Below, one piece after another: positions 48,074 through 58,520 of a stretch of 64,000 nucleotides of DNA. The stretch spans positions 280,711,502 to 280,775,501 of the forward strand of contig CM060964.1 of the NCBI GenBank assembly GCA_030765045.1, given 5' to 3'. Positions within the stretch are counted from its first letter, which is position 1. Each line of letters starts with the position of its first letter. Below the pieces are notes generated by a model. The model made no database searches and was not told the DNA's origin. It saw nothing but the letters and a program-made list of their open reading frames with translations. The translations under genes were made by a program, and so were the position numbers. The DNA comes from Tenodera sinensis. Its lineage: Eukaryota > Arthropoda > Insecta > Mantodea > Mantidae.

Positions 48074-49270
48074 TGTAAAGTTGCAACTAAACTCAGTCAT
48101 CCGTTTCTAAAACGTTTCTTTCTTATTTAAGCACAGTTTGCATTTCAAATTGATTATTTATTTAATTCTCAGTAACATAAAGTACACAGCAGCGAAAAAT
48201 TGTTTGGCCATTGCATTTTATCGATTGTTTCTTTTAAACGTTTTTACATTTGCGAGTTATAAGTTATAGATCCTAATTTTTAGTATTTCGCATACATTTA
48301 ATGACAATAGTAAACCCAAGTTCAGTGAGAATAAAGAGCACTTCATAGGAAACGACATGAATATGTTTGTGTTGCATCTTTAGAAGGTGCTTGAACGAAA
48401 TAGAGATGTTCTATTTCTAAGATCTCTCGTTGTTTAATTGCGCTTATTATAAAGGTACAAAATACCCACTGTAGTTTCTAAAACGTGTGTTTAGTTGGCA
48501 CCTTAAAGAATAGTTACTCTGGAATCCGAGGTACTGATGCTTAGTCCAGCAAATATAAGTACAGAGACATAAATTTCATAGTTTTTCAACATTCAAATGA
48601 AGATTTTTTAGAAATAAATGTTACACTCGCTTATTCCATTGCCTAAAGAGAGCCGCTAATGTTAGTTGTCATATGCAGATATGTTTAAAGGAAAAGAAAT
48701 CACCTGTTAGCAAAGAGTCCCAGAATGTAGTAGAGTGTTTGTACTACAAAACGCGGGTCCCGCATGCATTTCCTTTCACCGTCAGCCCTTCCCGGATCAA
48801 TATGTAATTAACCACGCCTGGAATGTAGACTTCTCTGCATAGCAGGACATTCACCGCTAGAATCAGCCCGACCGAATAGGCATCCTGCTGTACAACCTTT
48901 CCCTGAGGAAGGATTCCACCAGACATGTCTAACCAGCAAGGGGCAATGCTCCTTCCCCTCACAATGAGCGAAAAAGTTACAGTGGCGGATTGTTACTTAA
49001 TAATGTAAATGCTATCTTGTGTTTTAAAATGTATTTGGTGCAGATCGTATCTATGTATTTTAAATGAAAGTCCTAAACATACCTACATGCTTTTGTCTGG
49101 ATACACGAGAGGATTTTTAGGCATTTCGAAATAGCTTATTTTGGACGGTTCAAAAATCAGGAGCAGTTAATTGAAGGAATGAGCATCAAAACTGTAGAGC
49201 TACACTGAATTAGTTTTGAGGAGGGTGTTTTTTTAAGTTTAAGGTAATCGAAAATGAGTTTAAAATGAAT
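48074..49270. other. No feature recognised
   Basis: Includes a GC-richer stretch near 48745-48970 of unknown origin. Confidence 0.45.
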
Positions 49271-49632
49271 TTTCACTTTCTCTACTGGTAAGTAGAGGAA
49301 GTATTCCAACCAAAAATTCGCTGTCGAGATTTCACCGACAATATGTTTTGAGACCCACTGAATCCAAAAAGGGCATTTTAGAACAACAACCGTGTGTGTG
49401 GAAACGTTTTCGAAAACTTTTATTTTCTTGAAAATGGCTCTAACGATTTTCATTAAAATGTCGTATGTTTGAGATATTTTGATTACAAATGACATGTGTA
49501 TTCTGAATTTTCTGGCTGTAGCCTATGTTTACTCTGGATGACTTTTGAATAACTCGTAAACCGTGAGAGTTAGACAGAATCTTACTACAAAAATGTGGAT
49601 CTTGCTAAAACACACAATTTATGTCTGAATAA

Positions 49633-49684
<52 letters not shown>

Positions 49685-49780
49685 GTAGAGTGAAGCATTT
49701 CGGAGATTCCTTGTTATTTGTGTCAGTTTAGGAAAACTTAAAACTTTCGTGAAATGGAACATCGTTGTTCATTTTTATAC
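49271..49780 (+). mobile_element. FAM1 copy J with internal deletion and poly-T
   Basis: Starts TTTTCACTTTCTCTACTGG. The interval from the GT site (GTGTGTGTG) to GGAAACGTTTTCG is deleted, removing about 160 bases. A poly-T run (49636-49683) occupies the A/T-run site. The 3' end is missing after TCGTTGTTCATTTTTATAC. Confidence 0.85.
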
Positions 49781-50127
49781 CAGGTGGCCCACTACAGCCG
49801 GCCGCGCCGAAAGTAGATAACCCTTCGTGCGTTAAACAAGTTGCCGAACTCCACGGCGCATGACAGGGCAGTGGCGTTTCTGCCCTTCCGTAGACGTGCA
49901 GCGAGAGGCAGTTGGACTAGCGTGTCGTAATATACAGAATAACAGTACAAACAGCCGGAAAGGTCTCACTTTACTTCCAGGATCTTTATTTTCCAGGAAA
50001 TAAACTCACTCCTGTATATGTCGCTATTGTCTAACATTTGAATTGCAGATTGTGAAGTGCAAGCATGAGGGTACGTAATGTTTCATTGGCATTTCTTCGT
50101 TTCTTATGACTGTGATTGTGGTATGTT
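49781..50127. other. GC-rich unexplained segment
   Basis: CCGGCCGCGCCGAAAGTAG and neighbouring sequence to about 49940 are GC-rich and directly abut the broken FAM1 3' end. This suggests an inserted element of unknown type. No coding frame, tRNA head or TIR recognised. Confidence 0.4.
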
Positions 50128-50432
<305 letters not shown>

Positions 50433-50534
50433 AAAGCGACAATGAATTAATGAATAAGGAATTGCATCACACAGCGCCTATAAGGAATACAAGAAAAAAG
50501 CACCCTGGTGGCAGAAAAGCCACTGCCTACTTTA

Positions 50535-50843
50535 ACGAGATCCACCCATTTGTTTAGTAAGAATTTCTTCGTCTCTTACGATTTTCCAGGTATGCTAAGT
50601 CATTCAGAACGAAGAGGGCTTCAACAGCCTCTTCCTAGAAAATTCAAAATGCACTTTTCATTTGTCGTGAAAATATCTTAAACATGCAATATGTTAATCA
50701 ACATCCTGAGACCGTTTATGAGAAAATCATAATGTTTGCGGAAATGTCCAGATAAAGAGTAGCTTAGCATGGGGGAGGGGGTTGTTAAAAATTGTCCTAT
50801 CACGTTCTTGTAAGATGCCAAATTTAAGTATATAGGAACCAAG
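50535..50843 (-). mobile_element. FAM1 fragment K1
   Basis: Reverse FAM1 middle: CGAGATCCACC, TCTCTTACGATTTTCCAGGT, GAAAATTCAAAATGCAC, GAGAAAATCATAATGTTTGC. Ends in a T run (50844-50868) that joins it to a forward fragment. Confidence 0.75.
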
Positions 50844-50868
50844 TTTTTTTTTTTTTTTTTTTTTTTTT

Positions 50869-51010
50869 ATATATACTTTCTCTACCATGCACATAGTACG
50901 CAGAGAAGGTATTGTATTCCAGCCAAACATCGGTATCGAGATATGTTTTGAGATAGGTGCCCCAAATCCCCCAAACATCCCTCTTAGGAAAAGGTCCGTA
51001 TTTTGCCTTT
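50869..51010 (+). mobile_element. FAM1 fragment K2 (5' end)
   Basis: ACTTTCTCTACCATGCACA, the inverted GCAGAGAAGGTATTGTATTC and TATGTTTTGAGATAG mark the FAM1 start in forward orientation. It lies head to head with K1. Confidence 0.7.
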
Positions 51011-51804
51011 TAAATCTTACAAGTATTTTTATTACCAAAAAAAATTCACAATCACAAATATTCAGGACGTGTGTGTATAGGCTAAGAGATATTATTTTAT
51101 ACTTTTTATTCCGTTTTAAAAACGTGCTATATTAAGAATTTTTGATAAATTGTTTAAATAACTAAGACTGAAACATGTTGTCTGTTTATTTTTCATTCAG
51201 TTCTGGGCTATATTTAAAGTTTCAAAGTAGTTTAGGGACTGTTCACTGAAAATTCAAAATACACATTTCTTTCTTATGAAAATACCTTAGTTTGTAGTGG
51301 AGCGATTTGCTCAACAATAACTTAATATTGCATTTTCATCCAGTTTGAAGTTTCAAGTCAAGTTAGTTTAAATTTTTTTACATGTAAAGAATAATAGTGT
51401 GTGGTGGAGGGATATTCTTGAAAGCCAGTTAACATTGCATTGTCATCCAATTCTGAGCTGTGTTGACAGTTTTAAACCTCTTGCTCATCAGAAAGTTAGT
51501 TTAAAATTGATTGCAAACTTTGTAACGAACAGACAGACAGGCAAGAAAGCGAGTTAATAAACGTTAAAAAATAAATAAAACATAATTTGCTAGTGCAGGA
51601 AAATTGTGGTATTTTAAGTAACATCATATAAGAATTAAGGGACATGATAAGATAATTTATATTATAGTATATTTACAGTAAATACGGTTACGGTCGCCTC
51701 CTATTCTTGGCGTGCGCCTTGCGATTACATTTCATAATAGTGCTCATTACAGTAGTTCGATCATTTCACATCCCTGTTAATAATTACCATAAATAATACC
51801 TTGG

Positions 51805-51807
<3 letters not shown>
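51011..51807. other. Mostly decayed sequence
   Basis: A 55-base FAM1 scrap (ACTGAAAATTCAAAATACAC) lies at 51236-51290. Between about 51195 and 51515 three diverged units share TCATYCARTTYTGRGCT and GTTAGTTTA, hinting at an old tandem repeat. No gene seen. Confidence 0.5.
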
Positions 51808-51836
<29 letters not shown>

Positions 51837-51840
51837 TTGT

Positions 51841-51913
<73 letters not shown>

Positions 51914-52265
51914 CAGCATAACTATAAAATGAAGTATCAGATAAATACCAAACTTAGTATTTAAATGTCCCCTATATGGAACATTTTCCGAAAGCGTTAT
52001 TTTCTTAAAATAGTTCTAACGATTTTTATCAAAATACCGCACATTTGAGATATTAACACAACAAAATGCATATCTTGAATATCATTCGACAGGAATTTTG
52101 TATGACGTATAACTGGTAAACTTTAAAGAGTTGGACAAAAATGTACCACACAAAAAAAAACTTTAGAAATGTTTAAAAACGCAATTTATTTCACCTGTTT
52201 TTGCGACATAGGCCATTTCCGAGATTGGCATTATAGGTGGTTTGAATTTGTCAATACCTTGAGAT
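51808..52265 (+). mobile_element. FAM1 copy L with expanded GT run
   Basis: Starts in the GT site, expanded to (GT)n 51810-51911 with a few TTTGTGTAT interruptions. It continues GAACAGCATAACTATAAAA, TTCTAACGATTTTTATC and GCAATTTATTT. Its 5' part is missing and its right end abuts copy M. Confidence 0.8.
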
Positions 52266-52836
52266 TTTTAACTTTTCTAATACGTACTTACAATAAGTAG
52301 GGGAAGAATTGTATTCCATCCAGAAATTCGAAGTCAAGATTTCACCGAAAACATGTTTTGAGCCTCCTGCATGTTCAGGTAAAGGTCATTGTATACATTG
52401 TGTGTGAACAGTATAAATAAAAAGCGAAAGGTCCGATAAATACCAAACTTGTATTTAACTTCAGTGTCTTCTAAAATGTGACATGCATATTTTCATAGTA
52501 TACTTCAGGAAAATTGCTGCAAATCTTTGATTTCCTCAAAAACGGCTCTTATGGCCGAGTGCATCAACCTCGGTAAACATGAGCTGTTACGATACCGTGG
52601 TTAAACTATTACCGTGGTAAAATCATAAAAGCTGTGCACCATTGCAAATCCTCGGTTTGAATACCGCGGTTTCGTAGCGCCTGGTTTTCTGGCTATTTTT
52701 CTCCTCCGAAACAATTCCGATAGTATTCAGAAGGCAGTGATTACTTTCGACATTCACTTGTTTGTTGTGTCTGTTAGTGAGTGTTGTCCATTTGTGGTGT
52801 CCATAACCCAAGTTTTACGGGCATTTCATTTGCGGG

Positions 52837-53276
52837 ATGGACCAAAATAAGAAATTAGACGATAAGCCCTCAAAACGCTCTAGAGTGCCGAATTTTAGCG
52901 CTCATGCGAATTCAATTTTATTGAATTTAGTGGATAAATACAAGTCCATAATAGAAAACCAAAAGACGGATGGAGCTATCATTAAAGACAAAGAGAATGG
53001 TTGGCAAAAAATACGTCACGAGTTTAGCTGTGTGCCTGGTATATTAATGCATACAACATTTATAATTTGTATATGTTTTATCATTCTACTGTATGCATTC
53101 TATTCTTATTATTTGTTTAATGCGCAGGTACTACAAAAAGGACACACACAAACTTAAAAACTGTATATGAAAATTTGAAAACAAAGGTGAGGAGAGCTTC
53201 AGTCAACGAGAAGATAGAAATATACAAGACTGGGGGTGGATCTAAAGCATTGCCAAAACTGGAAGGATTTGGATAA
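52837..53276 (+). CDS. Harbinger Myb/SANT-like DNA-binding protein (two exons)
   Basis: Exon 1 is 52837-53038 and exon 2 is 53128-53276. The 89-bp intron has GT at 53039 and a pyrimidine-poor CAG ending at 53127. Joined, it encodes about 116 residues with no internal stop. The first exon has RVPNFSAHANSILLNLVDKY and the ENGWQKIRHEF helix. Exon 2 has KRTHTNLKTVYENLKTKVRR and EIYKTGGGS, the usual end of the Myb/SANT-like domain (Myb_DNA-bind_5 type) that Harbinger elements encode beside their transposase. Such proteins bind the element ends and help import the transposase. The splice is inferred: without it the frame hits poor sequence. The reading stops at GFG, shorter than typical family proteins, so the C-terminal half may be lost. 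Confidence 0.72.
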
Positions 53277-53323
53277 AAGGGTGCTTGCGATGATCTCGAA
53301 AAAAAAAAAATGTATATGTTGCT

Positions 53324-54066
53324 AGCCCTCGCGACTCAGATGTGGGCTATGCAGTTTTATGTAGTAAGGCGACAACGAGGCAATGGCATATGAAACCCTG
53401 TGTATTATGCGACATGCCGTGGTTCTGTGTATGTCACTCACGTCACTAATTACCCCTTTAAATGTTCCTAAACCAAACTAAAACTAAACCCCGGCGCAAC
53501 AACCCATTTAGGGCCAAGGCCTACCTCCCAGCCGCTGCGTCCCCCACCTGTGCCCACTACAGGCGCCATTGATGGGGTGCAGTACTGGAGAGTGGGACGA
53601 GGTCAGTATCCCGAGCCCTCCCGGCCAGTTATGTGGTTTTCTCAACCTGGGGCCGCTACTTCTACATAAAGTAATTCCTCAATTGGCCCTCTCGGGACCT
53701 AACGAGGCTGAGTTCACCCCGTGCCAGACCTCCCAGAGGGGGAAAAATCTCCTGATACCGGGGATCGAACCCGGGTCCTGCGCGCCAGAGGCAAGCGCGC
53801 TACCAACTGCGCTACGGAGGTGGTCCTTGAAATATTCCAATCGCATAAAATCGCAGTGCTACAAGAAGGCGATTTCTAGGCCATATTGGATAGTTCCTTG
53901 CTGTAGGAAACTCGAGTTGTTGCCCAATTTCATCTAAAATTGAAGTTATCGTTTCTTTTTTCAAACGGAATCTTGTTTGAAACGAAACGTCATTCAGTTC
54001 TTCAAACAGATCCCTCCTGTCTTCTAATATTCTCTCTTCGTTGCGTTCAAATCGATGGAAATACTG
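53324..54066 (-). pseudogene. HARBI1-like transposase N-terminal fragment, split by a SINE
   Basis: The part right of the SINE (54066-53827) reads QYFHRFERNEERILEDRRD, LFEELNDVSFQTRFRLKKET and FPTARNYPIWPRNRLLVALR, then FYAIGIFQ. The part left of the SINE (53468-53324) reads ISDVSDIHRTTACRIIHRVS and YAIASLSPYYIKLHS. Both match the N-terminal region of HARBI1-type transposases in order. The family's DDE catalytic core, which should follow YIKFP, is absent; a stop comes soon after. About 120 of the usual 350-400 residues remain. It is transcribed toward the Myb gene (tail to tail). Confidence 0.85.
53457..53838 (-). mobile_element. tRNA-headed SINE-D (358 bp) inside the Harbinger element
   Basis: The element is 53469-53826, minus strand. 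The head GGACCACCTCCGTAGCGCAG has A box TAGCGCAGTTGGTAGCG and B box GGGTTCGATCCCC. The body is GC-rich, ending CGCCGGGGTTTAGTTTTAG with TTTAG-type tail units. The duplication is GGAATATTTCAA at the head side and GGAACATTTAAA at the tail side (10 of 12), lying in the transposase codons for GIFQ. Confidence 0.9.
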
Positions 54067-54961
54067 AAGGTGTCACATATAATTGTGTCCATGTTGGATT
54101 CTTTACCGAGGTTTTCGTTGAAAACCGGTCCCCAGCGAGTGGTAAACATTTTACCACGGTTAAGCGCCGGTAAAGTCGAAACCGAGCTTGGTGCAACAGA
54201 AATACGACTTTACCCTGGTAAACTATAAACTTTACCGCGGTATTCTCTTAACCGGGATTGATGCACTCGGCCATTACTGATTTTGATTCAAATATCATAC
54301 ATTTTTCTGGAAAATAAAATGTTTATCTTGAATTTTCTGGCAATAGCTGCGAAGTCATATTCATTCGCATGGATTTTGGATAACGAGTGAGCCTTAAGAG
54401 TTAGACACAAAGGTACTACAGAAAAACGCAGACATCTTTAAGGCACACACTTTGTCAACATAACTTTATCTGTGGCAAAAGACATTTCCGAGATCATTAT
54501 TCTTATGGGTTTCAATTTTTATAAGATGTCAGTTTCTTAAAGTGCTGTCGTTAATCAATTGTTTCTCGCAATATCATGGAAAGAGTGTGGAATTTCAAAG
54601 CCAGCATATACATACCGTCTTTTTGTCGTCTGACTATGGACTCGATTTCCCCTATCTCCCTAGTACTTACAGATAAACGTATAATGAAACTATTTTTGCA
54701 AAGGTTCATTTTGACTAATATGAAGAAGATGCAAAAATACCTTTCTAAATAATAGTGGATAGAGAAAGTCATATGAATGCAACACATCCGATTTTCTCGT
54801 GGTAGTGATCTATGTTTACTATACCAATTTCACAATATTTCTGCACACACATAAGCCTTCGTTTTCTGTTTAGAAAACTGGTGTCTAAGCAATTAAATTA
54901 TTGATCTTAATATGTTTATTTAAGAAGGTTATAAATAAGAATTCTTCCTCTAATTCGAAAC

Positions 54962-55229
54962 CGGTTTAGATTAGGCGGTCTGGGAGGCCTTCAGCCTGAT
55001 GGCTCGGATAGCCATGATCGTTAAGGCAACACGTAGTGTACTGGCCATGCACTCAAAGCCTGAGGTCGTGAGTTCGAGTCTCGCCAACCGCAGTCAAATG
55101 TGTCTGTGGTAAAGGACGGGGAGGGCCCACGTAAAATAATCGGTGTGATGATGACGGGGTATCATTTGACTGCGGTTGCATGGATTTTGCTTCTTTTCTT
55201 TAAAAAAAACAAAAAAAAAAAAAAAAAAA
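54962..55229 (+). mobile_element. tRNA-headed SINE-C with internal hairpin
   Basis: Head with GGATAGCCATGATCGTTAAGG and B box GTGAGTTCGAGTCTCGCC. The body contains perfect 15-base inverted repeats AACCGCAGTCAAATG (55086-55100) and CATTTGACTGCGGTT (55163-55177). The tail is an A run with one C (55202-55229). Exact start and duplication not resolved. Confidence 0.75.
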
Positions 55230-56248
55230 CACTACAATATAAATTGTAAAAAAAAAAATACTTTTTTACAATTCAAACCGTCTCAAATATGTATTTTTAA
55301 TTGGTGACAGACAGTATAACAAGAATATAGCAGAAAAAAAGTGTTAAAACTAGTACAAATAGGAAAAAAAGCTTATGTATCTTATAAGACACACCAAGCA
55401 ATAAAGGGTTAAATAAATGCATATAATGAGTGTGATGAGGCGTGATTGGGGAAAGTGTGAATGGGGATTTTTTTATGTACATGTGCTATTGCATATATAA
55501 TTGTTAAGGTAGTTATAACTTTTGAAAATTTGAAATGTAGCTGTTCCAGTTACAACACTGTCCGGAAACCCTCCCCCCTCCCTCACGAAAGTTAAAGGTT
55601 CGGAGGTGGGGAGGAATAAGCCAATAAGAATCTAGGATTTCAAAAACTAGATGTCGGGGCGCGTAGAATAGTCCGGATAAATGTAAAGGGAACTGACTAA
55701 ATACATTTAGGAAAGCTGCTCCTGGGAACTCCACAAACTGTGTTTTTATTCGCCACAATCCCATCACCTGAGTTCGTTGGGCCTTTTGCCAAAGGCCAGG
55801 GTCCGTGCTCCATTAACGAGAAATGGTGAAGCTAGCCGAGGACGGACATCAAACCCAGGACTAAAACGAGGAGGAGAACAACTACCACCCTCAACGGGCT
55901 AAAAAAGTCCAGGTACCCGCCTCAGTCTCCAGAACGATTTAAATGAACATGTGGGTGAAAATGTGCACTACACATACTGCTTATCTATTATGTTATACAC
56001 TATTTGATTAGAATATAATGAATGCAACTAATTCCTAGGGAAATTGACCAACAGTGACATGGTTAGTTATAATTAAGAAAATATTGAAAAATCAAAAGCG
56101 AAAACGTTGAAACATCTACACTACATTTGGTTCAAGTATTTCTTTCATTCAACCGCTCAATTGTTTTATTAGGAAGATACAAAATGATCACACACAATAC
56201 TGATATTTGATAAAATCTTGTAGATCGTGTCTTCTGGAGTTTTCTGAA
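55230..56248. other. Spacer with a possible SINE remnant
   Basis: On the minus strand near 55840-55905, TAGCCCGTTGAGGGTGG and GGGTTTGATGTCC weakly resemble A and B boxes. The rest is AT-rich with no gene. Confidence 0.35.
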
Positions 56249-56349
56249 TTTTCGTACAACGGGCCCTAATGACCTAGTTGTCGACGGGCCCTTAAACCCA
56301 ACTCACACACTCACTCACTCACTCATTCACTCACTCACTTTTCGTACAA
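56249..56349 (+). mobile_element. Micro-retroposon copy 3 (79 bp) with 11-bp target-site duplication
   Basis: The insert is 56260-56338, flanked by a perfect TTTTCGTACAA at 56249-56259 and 56339-56349. The core CGGGCCCTAATGACCTAGTT, GTCGACGGGCCCTTAAACCC is followed by about 36 bases of CACTC tail. Two GGGCCC hexamers, themselves self-complementary, can pair to make a stem around TAATGACCTAGTTGTCGAC. This is the clearest member of the family. Confidence 0.88.
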
Positions 56350-57715
56350 ATTAACTCCGGAAATGCACCATCTAGAGCAGGGCTGACGAACGTTACTCAG
56401 TAGGTGTGGCCACGAAAGCAGAAAAACGGGGGGAAGCAAAGCGCAAAATGGTTCTAGCTAAAGTGTGCTACTTTAGATGTGGAAGGGGAATCCTCTCTTC
56501 ACACCTGCGGAGTAATGTTCATCAGCCTTAATATAGAGTACAAGGTAAAAGAAGAGTATTGAAATAAAGATTTTAAAGTGTCATCTAATGCAGCGGCTTC
56601 TATTTACTGAGTTTCTGACAGTGTGGCAGAGATTTTCAATTAAACCCACCACACTATGCGAGATAATGCAGTCATACACGGCTGCAGCTTTCGAAGAGGT
56701 TCTTGCCAAAAAGTTTCTCGTGATTGCAAAGAACTAGAATTCTCACTTCTGTATTAGGATGTACTTCTTTGTAGCGCTTAATTGAAAAACGAATGAGAGA
56801 TGAGCTTTAGAATTATTGTCTCTTATACAACATATTTCACACAGACCTATAATACTTCGGTTATAAACAAATCACGGTTGTCATAATTACACCCGGGCCT
56901 TGGCAGGAACACCATCTCGTTATAAGATGAATAGTGCAAACAGTAAGCAAGCGCGTATTTATTTCAAAGAGGCATTCTAAAACTTAAGTATATTAATTCT
57001 TTTGTTGCAGCATTGGGCAAGCCTTTTATTGCAAGATTTTGTCTTCTGTTAATTTCAAAATTAGTTTCTTCAGATTCAGAACGCTAAGCTCTAGGAGTGT
57101 CTCATTTGTAAAACGCAGGACTGTTTCTACTGAAAATAAATATACGTTTATTGTTTTTGATTTAATGGAATGATTAGATAAATAATTTAATCCATTTTAT
57201 TTATCAATACCCTATGGTGATCTCAGCAGAAGTTCTGCTTTTATAACTAAATAACTGACGAAATCACGAGTTTATCTAGTAAAAATCAAAACTCTAACGA
57301 GTGTTAATTAGACTATTTCAGGATTGAAATGGAGTATGTAAGGAATAAAAGAAATAAATTACTACAGAATTATGTTGTTAATTTAGACCTAAGCAGAATT
57401 AGAATTACCCATTGCAACTCACCATCTTGTGAACATTAAAAAAGGGAAACTTTTGAAATTGCTCTTCTGCCAGAGTACCTTGAAATTAAAATCGTGTAAT
57501 AGTAAACATCTGAACAAATAACCTATAACTCCCTTACATTATACTTAATACATAATCAGTTTCTACACTAGGCGTAGGAATAAGTTTTTCGACTGTCGTC
57601 ATAAATGGAACTTCTGGAGGGGTGCCAAAAGATAATCGAAAAGTTTACAGTTAGTAATTTGGCCTAATAATCAACTGAATTTGAACAATTTACAGCACGC
57701 TGTTCTTGTGCATTA
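56350..57715. other. No feature recognised
   Basis: About 1.4 kb of AT-rich sequence without frames over 60 codons. Confidence 0.5.
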
Positions 57716-58315
57716 CTACTTCTTCCACCATATAACTGGTAGGTAGATTTTTTTTTTTTATTTATTTTTTTTTTTTTTATTATCGTCCTCCAACATTGTG
57801 TCATATCGGACGAATGAAAGAAATGAAATGGGTGAAATGATGCTCAAATGAGCCCGAGGTCCATGGAGCTTTAAGTTACCCGACATTCGTCCTCTCAGGG
57901 TAGGGAAAACCTCGGAAAATAACCTTACCCGGATAACTTACCCTAAGCGAGATTCGAACTCGCGACCTCCTGAAGTTAGGCAGACACGCTAACCATCACG
58001 CTACCGAGGTAGGTAGAAAAGGTGTCGTATTCTACCGAAACATTCTATATATCTATAGATACCGGTGGAAGTATATGTTTTGAGACGCAAGCACGGGTCT
58101 GTATGTTACTCAAAAATGAAAAGTCCGATAACTACCAAACTTGCTACTTAAACTTCAGCATCTTCAAAAAATGCGGCACGAATATTTTCAACAAAATTCT
58201 CATGCCAAACTAACCTTGCGTGAAAAAGTTTTCGGAATGTTTATTTTCGTGAAAGCGGCTCAAACGAATTTTATTAAAATGCAAACACACACGCATACAC
58301 ACACGCACACACGAA
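57716..58315 (+). mobile_element. FAM1 copy N, split by SINE-A
   Basis: The left stub ACTTCTTCCACCATATAACT precedes the SINE. The remainder after it (AAAAGGTGTCGTATTCTACC, TATGTTTTGAGACGC, CTCAAAAATGAAAAGTCCG, CAAACTTGCTACTTAAACTT) follows the family order up to AAACGAATTTTATTAAAATG, then ends in an AC run. Confidence 0.75.
57738..58016 (-). mobile_element. SINE-A copy 2 with 9-bp target-site duplication
   Basis: The element is 57747-58007, with perfect GGTAGGTAG flanks (57738-57746, 58008-58016). Minus-strand head CTCGGTAGCGTGATGGTTAG (A box) and GCGAGTTCGAATCTCGC (B box). The body matches copy 1. The A-rich tail is interrupted by TAAAT. Confidence 0.9.
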
Positions 58316-58520
58316 ATCTGTAATTAACTACTTATACAAAGGCTCATCTCGATTACTATGAAGCAATAAAAAAGCAAGCTTTCTTAGAAATGTTTATGGA
58401 AGTTCCATGAAAGTGAGCGATAGCACGTAGTGAAAATCAAATAAATGTACAGCTTGTCCAAACCGTCCTGACATTCCCCACTCCCGAAGCAAAGATCGTA
58501 ATAGCACTGAGCAGTCCACT

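Larger units (their letters stand above)
52552..54273. mobile_element. PIF/Harbinger element (1.72 kb) with TTA duplication
   Basis: The termini are perfect inverted repeats over at least 16 bases: TGGCCGAGTGCATCAA on the left and its reverse complement on the right. TTA flanks both sides (52549-52551 and 54274-54276), the 3-bp duplication expected of PIF/Harbinger. Just inside both ends are further short GGTAAA/TTTACC motifs (CCGTGGTAAA, TTTACCGCGG). The left part carries a Myb/SANT-like gene on the plus strand and the right part a truncated HARBI1-like transposase on the minus strand, interrupted by a SINE. The catalytic core is missing, so it is non-autonomous. Confidence 0.92.
52266..54797 (+). 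mobile_element. FAM1 copy M, split by a Harbinger element
   Basis: The left part runs 52266-52551 (ACGTACTTACAATAAGTAGG, ATTCGAAGTCAAGATTTC, CAAAAACGGCTCTTA). The right part runs 54274-54797 (TTACTGATTTTGATTCAAAT, to GATAGAGAAAGTCATATGAA and ACACATCCGATTTT). Removing the insertion and one TTA rejoins GGCTCTTA with CTGATTTTGATT, in step with GGCTCTAACGATTTTGATT of the family. The right part carries the TTTCAAAGCCAGCATATA subfamily variant. Confidence 0.88.

Noticed and set aside
53755..53826. Functional tRNA gene on the minus strand
   Set aside because: It is the head of a 358-bp SINE with target duplications.
55765..55920. Minus-strand SINE
   Set aside because: A- and B-box matches are weak and the ends are undefined; noted within the spacer entry only.
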